This document shows, in pieces, positions 7,511 through 13,351 of a stretch of 14,466 nucleotides of DNA. Each line of letters starts with the position of its first letter. Within the stretch, counting starts at the first letter, position 1. This DNA is from CAZLLV01 sp964560325 (lineage in GTDB: Bacteria > Acidobacteriota > Thermoanaerobaculia > Multivoradales > DATKCC01): assembly GCA_964560325.1 (NCBI GenBank), contig CAZLLV010000109.1, forward strand, positions 1 through 14,466, written 5' to 3'. The position numbers were made by a program, and so were the translations under genes. Below the pieces are notes generated by a model. The model was not told where the DNA came from. It worked only from the letters and a program-made list of their open reading frames with translations, and did not search any database.

Positions 7511-8917
7511 TTACTCCACCACGTGCCACTCCGTCTGCCGCCCGGCGAGATACACGACGCCTTCCGGACCTCCCGCCGGGGCGTATGCGGCCGACTGCTC
7601 CAGCTTGATCTGCACCCACTGCCCGTCCCACTCCGGCACCCGCACCTTCACGTTCCCCTCGATCGCGTAGCCCGTCGACTCGTACAGCGGCCAGTCGCCA
7701 CGCACCGCCGTCGGCCCCTGGTCGTCCCACATCCCGATCGTCGGTCCCGGCGCGTGGCCGAAGAAGCCGAGCGGGTGGGTGTAGACGCTGCCGACGATCC
7801 CCTCGTCCGAAGAGCGCCGGAGCGCATCGGCCAGGATCTCGTTGCCCGGGCGCCCGGTCTCGAACGACCCGGTCAAGAGATCCTGCCAGCGGTTGCCGAC
7901 CGCGAGCGCCCGCCGCAGCCCCTCCGCCACCTCCGACTCGCCCGGGCGCAGCACGTAGCCCATCTCCTGCGTGTCGGTGCACAGGCGCAGGTAACAGATG
8001 CCGACGTCGGTGTGCAGCACGTCGCCGGGGCGGATGACGCCCGAGGTGCCGCAGAAGGGGTTCTCCTCCGTGCACTCGACCCCCGGCCGCTGGAGGTTGA
8101 CGTAGGGCTGGAACCAGATCGGCAGGTCGAGCGCGGCGAAGCGCTCGCGGATGTACCAGGCCACGTCGTCGGTCGTGGTCACGCCAGGCGTCACGACCCG
8201 CTCGGAGAACGCTTCGGCGATCACTCCGCGGGCGAGCGAGACGACGTGCGGGTAGACGTCGAGCTCCTGCGCGGTGCGGGTCTCGACCCAGCGGATGACG
8301 AGATCCTCCGCGGAGGTCAGGCGGTCGACCAGGTGGCCGGCGTCGGCCTCGCGGAGCGCGCGCTCCAGGCGGTCGCGCAGGCTGGCGGTGAGGCCGTCGG
8401 CGACCGGCCAGTGGTCGGAGACGTCGATTCCGATCCGCTCCGGGTCGCGCTCTTTCAGCACCTCGGCGAGGCCCTGCCACTGGCCATCGAGGTCGCCGCC
8501 TTCCCAGGCCGATTCGTAGGGCGGGCCGAGGGGGTAGCGGTTGACGGTCAGCAGATCGAGCCCCTCGTCCTGGAGGTGGAAGACGAGCATGGTGGTGCGG
8601 CGGGCGGCGAAGACGGGCTCGGGGACGAGCGTCAGGTAGACGGGGTCTTCGGCGTACTCGCGGTTGATGACCAGCCAGAGGTCGATGCCGGTCTCGCGCA
8701 TGAGGTCGGGGAGGAGGTGGAGCAGGCGGTCTTCGAGCATGCGGTTGACCGGCTCGACCCGGGCACGCCAGGGGAGGACGGCGGGGGCGCCGTCGAGGAC
8801 GCGGCCCTGGGTGTAGGTGGGGGGCGAGCTCGGCGCGTCCTGGGCGGGGGCGGGGGTGGGGGCGAGGGACGCGAGGGTGAGGATGGTCAGGGCGAGGGCG
8901 AGGTTCCTCGTCGGCAT
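7511..8917 (-). CDS. Exported M24-family peptidase (Xaa-Pro aminopeptidase-like)
   Basis: 468 residues from ATG 8917. This start is chosen because AGGAGG lies 7 nt upstream (8925-8930) and the N-terminus then reads as a signal peptide (MPTRNLALAL, hydrophobic to about residue 20, cleavage near APAQ at 23-26). The open frame continues upstream, but there it runs through repeat DNA. Residues about 50-215 match the creatinase/prolidase N-terminal domain. The C-terminal 'pita-bread' domain keeps all five expected metal ligands: Asp304 and Asp315 (11 apart, as in aminopeptidase P), His388 in FFGHAPGP, Glu420 in YAIEGN, and Glu440 in IKLEQS. The HAPGP motif departs from the common GHGIG, which suggests a divergent subfamily. 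It probably removes N-terminal residues ahead of proline or cleaves dipeptides outside the cytoplasm. It is the last gene before the repeat-rich region. Confidence 0.9.
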   Translation of the reverse strand: MPTRNLALALTILTLASLAPTPAPAQDAPSSPPTYTQGRVLDGAPAVLPWRARVEPVNRMLEDRLLHLLPDLMRETGIDLWLVINREYAEDPVYLTLVPEPVFAARRTTMLVFHLQDEGLDLLTVNRYPLGPPYESAWEGGDLDGQWQGLAEVLKERDPERIGIDVSDHWPVADGLTASLRDRLERALREADAGHLVDRLTSAEDLVIRWVETRTAQELDVYPHVVSLARGVIAEAFSERVVTPGVTTTDDVAWYIRERFAALDLPIWFQPYVNLQRPGVECTEENPFCGTSGVIRPGDVLHTDVGICYLRLCTDTQEMGYVLRPGESEVAEGLRRALAVGNRWQDLLTGSFETGRPGNEILADALRRSSDEGIVGSVYTHPLGFFGHAPGPTIGMWDDQGPTAVRGDWPLYESTGYAIEGNVKVRVPEWDGQWVQIKLEQSAAYAPAGGPEGVVYLAGRQTEWHVVE

Positions 8918-8988
8918 GGGTGGTCCTCCTGGATGTTGGATCGGGGTTCGGGGGGAGTTTACTGGAGTGGTGGGTGGGGCGTGGGGGC

Positions 8989-9290
8989 GGCGAGCTCGCC
9001 GGGCCGTGGCCGGGGCGGGCCGCCCGGAGGGGCGGCTCGGAGGGGTCGGACTTCCACAGCTGTCCTCGCCTCGCACGGCTGTCCGCGGGTGGTGCGGGCG
9101 TGCGCTCCCACCGGGCGTGGCGGCTCCGCGGGCCGTGAGCCCTCCGGGAGGCCCGCCCCGTCCCCGGCCCTCCCGGGGGTGCACTCCGCAGGGGTTGGAG
9201 TAGCGGCCGCGGACCGCCGGTGGTGGCCGGATCGTCGGTGCGGCGGCCGAGCTCACCGTCGTGCACTCCGGGGTGCAGTGCCGGCGTTCT
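8989..9290. repeat. Copy A of a ~300-bp dispersed structured repeat
   Basis: It aligns without gaps to 10204-10505 at a constant offset of 1215. Over the core 8998-9276 I count about 36 mismatches in 279 positions (about 87% identity); 9121-9180 has only 3 in 60. Similarity fades beyond 9290. Internal arms 9003-9032 and 9139-9168 are inverted relative to each other with 26 of 30 positions complementary. Differences from copy B fall evenly across codon positions, so it does not look protein-coding. The rest of 8918-9452 holds only this repeat and the hairpin at 9339. Confidence 0.85.
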
Positions 9291-9338
9291 CGCCGCGAGG
9301 TGCATGGGCTCTGCGTCGCTGGCTGCCCCCAGAACGGG

Positions 9339-9366
9339 TGTAGGGGAGGAGCTTTGCCTCCTCCCC
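9339..9366 (+). repeat. Solitary TGTAGGGG hairpin (third family member)
   Basis: TGTAGGGG at 9339-9346 begins a perfect 9-bp stem (9343-9351 with 9358-9366) around the loop CTTTGC. Compared with the arm at 7454-7481, a C-G stem pair is replaced by A-T, so pairing is kept. It lies between repeat copy A and the end of the PIN toxin gene; no T-tract follows. Confidence 0.7.
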
Positions 9367-9452
9367 GGGGAGAGGGGGGTGAGGCTTCGCCGTCGAGCGT
9401 GGAACGCCTCGAAATTGGCCGGGTCCTACTGCGTCCCCGGTCGAGCCGAGGT

Positions 9453-9857
9453 TCAGGTACCGAGGAGGGCGAAGCCCTCCGCCTTCTTCAAGCCGGTGTC
9501 GAAAGTCCAGGTCTCGCTGCAGCCGGCGTTCTCGTGGATCAAGCCGAGCAGGTAATCGGCAAAGTCGGCCACGCCGTCCCGGTAGCGGGAGAGGGCCTTC
9601 CGCACCAGGTTTCGGTCCTGGATCTCGAAAACCGTGGCGTCGAGGAGGCCTTCCAGGACGTTGACGATCTCGCGCCTCTCGTAACCGTAGGGACGCCCCC
9701 TGAGCACCCAGGCCAACTCACACAGGACGATGCCGCTCACGAACAGCCGTTCTCCGCGGTTCTCCGCTTCGGCGATCTTTGTCCTCACCGTTTCGGCCTT
9801 CTTCGGATCGTCCGCCGTGAAGTAACGAACGAGGGCGTTGGTGTCGAGACCCTTCAC
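9453..9857 (-). CDS. PIN-domain toxin (VapC-like ribonuclease)
   Basis: 134 residues, the normal size for VapC. The PIN signature is intact: N-terminal KGLDTNALVRYF with Asp5, Glu47 in VLCELAWVL (44-52), Asp98 and Asp101 in GVADFADYLL (95-104), and Asp120 in WTFDTGL (117-123). These acidic residues should hold the Mg ion for RNA cleavage. VapC toxins typically cut tRNA or rRNA; the target here is unknown. The start is GTG at 9857-9855, and it overlaps the antitoxin stop in a GTGA (9857-9854), so translation of toxin depends on antitoxin. The module lies between two direct copies of a 300-bp repeat and is probably an accessory cassette. Alternative use as a chromosomal stress RNase cannot be excluded. 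Confidence 0.92.
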   Translation of the reverse strand: MKGLDTNALVRYFTADDPKKAETVRTKIAEAENRGERLFVSGIVLCELAWVLRGRPYGYERREIVNVLEGLLDATVFEIQDRNLVRKALSRYRDGVADFADYLLGLIHENAGCSETWTFDTGLKKAEGFALLGT

Positions 9858-10132
9858 TCGGTTTCCAGTGTGCTGGCCAGAATACGCCGGTCGTCTTCCG
9901 CACGTCCTTCAGCGATGGCGGCGTTCATCTCTTCGACGGAGACGGACTTCCTGCCGGGGCGGTGGAGAATGCCGAAGAGGTCGCGGGCGGACCGGGCAAC
10001 GGAGGCCAGTCGGACTTCACCGTTCTCGTCGACGCGGAAGTCGATGCGGTCGCCTTCGGTCACGTGGAGATGTTCCCGAATCGTTCTGGGGATCGTGACC
10101 TGCCCTTTACTCGTGATCTTCGCGGTCGTCAT
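9854..10132 (-). CDS. AbrB/MazE-fold antitoxin (VapB-like)
   Basis: 92 residues from ATG 10132, with AGGAG 7 nt upstream (10144-10140). The first 45 residues are a swapped-hairpin AbrB DNA-binding domain: MTTAKITSKGQVTIPRTIRE followed by LHVTEGDRIDFRVDENGEV. The C-terminal part (RDLFGILHRPGRKSVSVEEM, then an acidic helix to residue 92) is the type that wraps around and blocks a PIN toxin. It is the first gene of the operon and its TGA overlaps the toxin GTG by 4 nt. The open frame continues upstream for about 53 codons but reads through repeat copy B and has no start signal. Autoregulation by binding the inverted repeat just upstream is expected for the family. Confidence 0.92.
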   Translation of the reverse strand: MTTAKITSKGQVTIPRTIREHLHVTEGDRIDFRVDENGEVRLASVARSARDLFGILHRPGRKSVSVEEMNAAIAEGRAEDDRRILASTLETE

Positions 10133-10152
10133 GATGTCGCTCCTGTCGGTGC

Positions 10153-10171
10153 TCCTTACGGATGGTAAGGA
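10153..10171 (-). promoter_or_regulatory. Putative autoregulatory operator of the toxin-antitoxin operon
   Basis: A perfect 7-bp inverted repeat, TCCTTAC-GGATG-GTAAGGA, lies 21 bp upstream of the antitoxin ATG. It overlaps a TATCCT (10173-10168 on the minus strand) that could serve as a -10 element; I see no good -35. Binding here by the AbrB-fold antitoxin would shut the promoter. Confidence 0.4.
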
Positions 10172-10203
10172 TAGCATGAGTGATGGTGGAGGAGGGATGG
10201 AGT

Positions 10204-10505
10204 GGCGAGTCCGCCGGGCCGTGGACGGGGCGGGTCTCCCGGAGGGGCGGCTCGGAGAGGTCGGACTCACCAGGCTGTCCTCGCCTCGCACGGCCGTTCG
10301 CGGGCGTTGCGGGGGTGCACTCCCGCCGGCCGTGCTGGCTCCGCGGGCCGTGAGCCCTCCGGAAGGCCCGCCCCGTCCCCGGCCCTACCGGGGGTGCCCT
10401 CCGCAGAGTTTGGAGTAGCGGCCGCAGGCCGGATGTGGAGGCCGAGGCGTCGGTGGGGCGGCCGGGCTCACCGTCGTGCACTCCGAGGTGCGGAGGCGGC
10501 GTCCT
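10204..10505. repeat. Copy B of the ~300-bp dispersed structured repeat
   Basis: Same-orientation copy of 8989-9290, ungapped. The internal inverted arms (10218-10247 and 10354-10383) again match at 26 of 30 positions. It fills most of the space between the antitoxin promoter and the broken gene at 10508-10722, ending within a few bases of that gene's ancestral stop. Confidence 0.85.
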
Positions 10506-10507
10506 TG

Positions 10508-10722
10508 CTACCGGATCAGCCCTCGCAGGGCCTCGTTGAGGCGATGCCGCCTTCCGGTGGACCATGACGCTCCAGGACGGTGCTGCCGTCCTTGCGTTGG
10601 ATCGTCACGGTGTGCCCCCGTCGATACTCTCGGGCGTACTTGCCTCGGACGCCGCCGCTGAAGTCGTATTCGGGGCGCATCTCCTCGCCCATCACCTCTG
10701 GAGATTCACGATCCATCCTCAT
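10508..10722 (-). pseudogene. Frameshifted, internally deleted small gene (DFSGGVRGKY family)
   Basis: From ATG 10722 the frame reads 68 residues to TGA 10518-10516 and contains MRPEYDFSGGVRGKYAREY (residues 15-33), a motif I recall from small conserved proteins of about 80-100 residues often found near toxin-antitoxin genes. The in-frame C-terminus (about GPPEGGIASTRPCEG) does not fit. In another frame, codons 10540-10508 read LNEALRGLIR then TAG, which matches the usual C-terminus of that family as I remember it. The simplest reading is an internal deletion, not a multiple of three, that removed roughly 15-20 codons around 10541-10560. A TATACT lies only 4 nt before the ATG. Family function is unknown to me; the motif match rests on memory and was not searched. 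Confidence 0.6.
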
Positions 10723-10775
10723 GCTCAGTATAGCGGGGCCTGGAAGAGTGGCACCGTGGGAACGGGGCGGATGTC

Positions 10776-10805
10776 GGCCGGGGCGGCCTCTCGACCGCCC
10801 CGGCC
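10776..10805 (-). terminator. Strong GC hairpin downstream of the 10817 stop
   Basis: A perfect 11-bp stem (10776-10786 with 10795-10805) has an 8-nt loop. A further GGCACC/GGTGCC pair (10750-10755 with 10810-10815) encloses it. It begins 12 bp past the TAG of the minus-strand reading frame at 10817 and precedes the next minus-strand gene. There is no T-run, so terminator function is plausible but unproven. Confidence 0.45.
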
Positions 10806-10816
10806 CGAGGGTGCCG

Positions 10817-11308
10817 CTACCGGACGCGGCGCATGAGGGCGCGGCCGAGGATGGGGAGGATCTCGGGGTCGAGGGCTTCGACCAGGAGGGAGAGGGCTTC
10901 GGGGGTGGCGGCGAGGGTGCGGAGGGTGTGGAGATGGGCGAGGAGGCCCGGTCGCTGCTCGGCCTCGCCGGGGCAGAGCTTCGGAGTCAGGTGGCCCAGG
11001 AACGTGCGGCCGTCGTGGAGGGTGTGGCCGTGGCGGCGGCGGGGGCCGCTGGGAGCGTCGGTGTTGACGTGGAGGGTGCTGGGACTGGCGAGGATCGAGA
11101 GGGCGGCGGCGGTGAGGAGGGCGGTCGTTTGTACCGGCCGGGCAACGACCCCGGACTCCGGTGCTGCTTCGTTGGCAGCGACACTAACGAAAATATGGGC
11201 GGAAGTAAAGCGCAACCGATGGTCGAAAGCTCCGGCTGCCACCCACGGTGATCCCCGTCCCGCGGCGGTGGGGCCACGCCGGGTGACATCGACCGAGGGG
11301 CGCGGCAT
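10817..11308 (-). CDS. Uncertain ORF, probably a remnant or mis-started gene
   Basis: 163 residues from the only in-frame ATG (11308). The C-terminal two thirds, from about TALLTAAALSILASPS, look protein-like. They include HGHTLHDGRTFLGHL and a helical end (LLAHLHTLRTLAATPEALSLL, then LDPEILPILGRALMRRV), and third codon positions are nearly all C on this strand. The first 25 or so residues (PRPSVDVTRRGPTAAG) are encoded inside the left arm of a long inverted repeat and are unlikely to be native. A less GC-rich patch at about 11180-11220 could hold a promoter, but no start codon follows it in frame. I recognise no family. It could be the 3' end of a gene truncated by the inverted repeat, or a chance frame; the hairpin just past its stop favours a once real gene. 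Confidence 0.35.
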   Translation of the reverse strand: MPRPSVDVTRRGPTAAGRGSPWVAAGAFDHRLRFTSAHIFVSVAANEAAPESGVVARPVQTTALLTAAALSILASPSTLHVNTDAPSGPRRRHGHTLHDGRTFLGHLTPKLCPGEAEQRPGLLAHLHTLRTLAATPEALSLLVEALDPEILPILGRALMRRVR

Positions 11309-11458
11309 CCACGGAGGTGAAGCGGAGGTCGCGGAGGGGAGAGCCGCGTGGTTGTCTGAGCGACCGGAGGGAGCGAGTTCACGCGGCGCCCGGAGCGACC
11401 TCCGCTTCGCCCCGTGGATCGCCCCGAGCGTCCGTCACCCGGCGTGGCCCCACCGCCG
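11263..11458. repeat. 196-bp nested inverted repeat upstream of RNase E/G
   Basis: Three exact paired blocks share nearly one centre: 25 bp (11263-11287 with 11434-11458), 14 bp (11319-11332 with 11395-11408) and 8 bp (11343-11350 with 11380-11387). Intervening segments are partly similar, and a shift of about 3 nt implies a small indel. No target-site duplication is visible at its ends. It could fold as a long hairpin in DNA or RNA, or be a miniature mobile element. Confidence 0.8.
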
Positions 11459-11500
11459 CCCCCCGGCCTCCTCGCACCCCAGGGGGGAGACGAACCGCCC

Positions 11501-11515
11501 TATAACGGTTACAAT
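11501..11515 (+). promoter_or_regulatory. Candidate -10 elements for the RNase E/G gene
   Basis: TATAAC (11501-11506) and TACAAT (11510-11515) stand out in otherwise GC-rich DNA, 80-90 bp before the start codon. No convincing -35 element is seen. If used, transcription would start after the long inverted repeat and give a leader of roughly 70-80 nt. Confidence 0.3.
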
Positions 11516-11593
11516 GGCCACCCGCCAGCGCGGGCGCCGGTTTCGGCCCCGTCCAGCCAGCAACACCCACCGACCCAGGAAGGTCCCTCTCCG

Positions 11594-13351
11594 ATGACCC
11601 GCCGCATGTTGATCAACGCCCGCTCTCCCGAAGAGATCCGGCTCTCGATCGTCACCGACGACAAGCTCGACGACTACCAGCTCGAAGTCGCCGACCGAAG
11701 CCTCATCCGGGGCAACATCTACCGGGGCACCATCGCCTCGATCCAGCCCAGCCTGAACGCCGCCTTCATCGACTACGGCGGCGAGCGCCACGGCTTCCTC
11801 TCGGTCCGCGACATCATGCCCGACGCCTGGTACCGCCAGCCGGAAGACCCCCGCCGCCCGAGAATCGACGAAGTCCTCGAGCGCGGCAAGCCGATCGTCG
11901 TCCAGGTCGCCCGCGAAAGCGAGGGTACCAAGGGCGCCGTGCTCACCACCGACCTCTCCCTCGCCGGCCGCTACCTCGTCTTCACGCCGTTCAACGACAC
12001 CCGCGGCGTCTCCCGCAAGGTCGAGGACGACGACGTGCGCCGCCGCTTGAAGGAGATGTCCTCCGGCCTCGACGTGCCGGACGGCAGCGGCGTGATCGTG
12101 CGCACCAACGCCGTCGGCCAGACCAAGACCGTCCTCCAGCGCGACCTCGCGGCGCTCCTGCGGCTCTGGAAGCAGATCTCGCTCGAAGCGCGCCAGAGCA
12201 AGGGCACCAAGCTCCTCTACAGCGACCAGGACCTGATCTACCGGGCGCTGCGCGACTACGTGGACACCTCGATCCGCGAGATCCTGGTCGACGACGACGA
12301 CGCCTACGCCAAGGCGGACGAGCACCTGAAGTCCTTCATGCCGCGCAGCCGGCCGACCCTGGTCCGCTACGAGGAGCGCGTGCCGCTGTTCTCCAAGTTC
12401 GGCGTCGAGGAGCAGGTGACGAACATCTACGAGCGCCAGGTTCCGCTCCCGTCGGGCGGCTCGATCGTGGTCGACCGGACCGAAGCGCTGACCGCCATCG
12501 ACGTCAACTCCGGCAAGGCGACCTCCGCCGGCAGCCAGGAGGAGACCGCCGTCCAGACGAACCTGGAAGCGGCGGTCGAGGTCGCGCGCCAGCTCCGCCT
12601 GCGCGACATCGGCGGCCTGGTGGTCGTCGACTTCATCGACATGCGCGCCAGCAAGAGCCAGCGCAAGGTGGAGAAGGCGCTGCGCGACGCGATGAAAGAG
12701 GACAAGGCGCGCTCGACGGTCGGGCGGATCAGCCCCAACGGTCTGCTCGAGGTCAACCGCCAGCGCCTGCGGCAGGCGCTCTCGGTACGCACCCACAAGC
12801 CCTGCCCGACCTGCGCCGGCACCGGCCGCATCCCGAGCCCGGAGATGGTCGGCCTGAACCTGCTGCGCCAGATCGAGGCGCGCGCCGCCGCCGGCTCGGT
12901 CGGCACCGTGCGGGTCGAGCTCCACCCGGAGTACGCCGACGCCATCCAGAACAGCCGCCGCCGCGACATCGCGGCCCTCGAGGAGGAGCTCGGCCTGCGG
13001 GTCGAGGTGATCGCCTCGCCGTCGCTCCACCGCGCCGAGCACGTGATCGAGTGGCTGGGCGCGAACGGCGGGGAAAAGACCGCGGCTCGCCCGGTGGCGC
13101 GCCCGCTGGTGCGCCCGGAGCAGCTCGGCTCGCGCGACGCACGCGACAAGGACAAGAAGAGAGCGAAGGCGAAGCCGAGGAGCCAGCCCAAGGAGAACGA
13201 GAAGGAGAAGGAGAAGGAGCCGGAGAGCGACGACGACGGCTCCGGCGGCCGGAACGGATCGGGTCGCAAGCGCCGCAGCCGCGGGCGGCGGGGTGGCCGC
13301 GGGCGCGGCAAGAGCAAGAAGGCCGAGGCCCAGCCCGGGGGCGGCGAGTGA
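11594..13351 (+). CDS. rng/rne-like: Ribonuclease E/G family endoribonuclease
   Basis: 585 residues from ATG 11594, with AGGAAGG 9 nt upstream. The frame is open further 5' but that part is Pro-rich and overlaps the inverted repeat; ATG 11606 is an alternative start. The order is: N-terminal region with an embedded S1-like RNA-binding domain (about 36-125; RGNIYRGTIASIQPSLNAAF, FIDYGGERHGFL), a 5'-sensor region to about 290, a DNase I-like catalytic part with Asp303 in AIDVNSG and Asp346 in VVDFIDM, and the zinc-link CPTCAGTG (Cys404, Cys407). These positions equal the numbering of the E. coli RNase E active site. From residue about 515 comes a charged tail: Lys/Glu-rich (KEKEKEPE), acidic (SDDDGS), then Arg/Gly-rich (RRGGRGRG), likely disordered and RNA- or partner-binding. 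It cleaves single-stranded AU-rich RNA in mRNA decay and rRNA processing. The tail is much shorter than in E. coli RNase E. The next gene overlaps by 4 nt. Confidence 0.93.
   Translation: MTRRMLINARSPEEIRLSIVTDDKLDDYQLEVADRSLIRGNIYRGTIASIQPSLNAAFIDYGGERHGFLSVRDIMPDAWYRQPEDPRRPRIDEVLERGKPIVVQVARESEGTKGAVLTTDLSLAGRYLVFTPFNDTRGVSRKVEDDDVRRRLKEMSSGLDVPDGSGVIVRTNAVGQTKTVLQRDLAALLRLWKQISLEARQSKGTKLLYSDQDLIYRALRDYVDTSIREILVDDDDAYAKADEHLKSFMPRSRPTLVRYEERVPLFSKFGVEEQVTNIYERQVPLPSGGSIVVDRTEALTAIDVNSGKATSAGSQEETAVQTNLEAAVEVARQLRLRDIGGLVVVDFIDMRASKSQRKVEKALRDAMKEDKARSTVGRISPNGLLEVNRQRLRQALSVRTHKPCPTCAGTGRIPSPEMVGLNLLRQIEARAAAGSVGTVRVELHPEYADAIQNSRRRDIAALEEELGLRVEVIASPSLHRAEHVIEWLGANGGEKTAARPVARPLVRPEQLGSRDARDKDKKRAKAKPRSQPKENEKEKEKEPESDDDGSGGRNGSGRKRRSRGRRGGRGRGKSKKAEAQPGGGE

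Noticed and set aside
8998..9203. Small protein encoded in both repeat copies, ending at an aligned stop
   Set aside because: Differences between copies are spread evenly over codon positions and many change the amino acid, so selection on a protein is not indicated.
7523..9343. Long plus-strand open frame (about 606 residues)
   Set aside because: It lies antisense to the M24 peptidase and then runs through repeat copy A; no start signal, no motifs.
10833..11597. Plus-strand frame of about 254 residues through the accessory region
   Set aside because: It is Arg/Trp/Ala-rich, crosses both arms of the inverted repeat and the likely promoter of RNase E/G, and has no motif.
13190..13221. Short tandem GAGAAG/GAGAAC-type repeat
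   Set aside because: It encodes the Lys/Glu-rich tail of RNase E/G in frame; ordinary low-complexity coding sequence, not a CRISPR or regulatory repeat.
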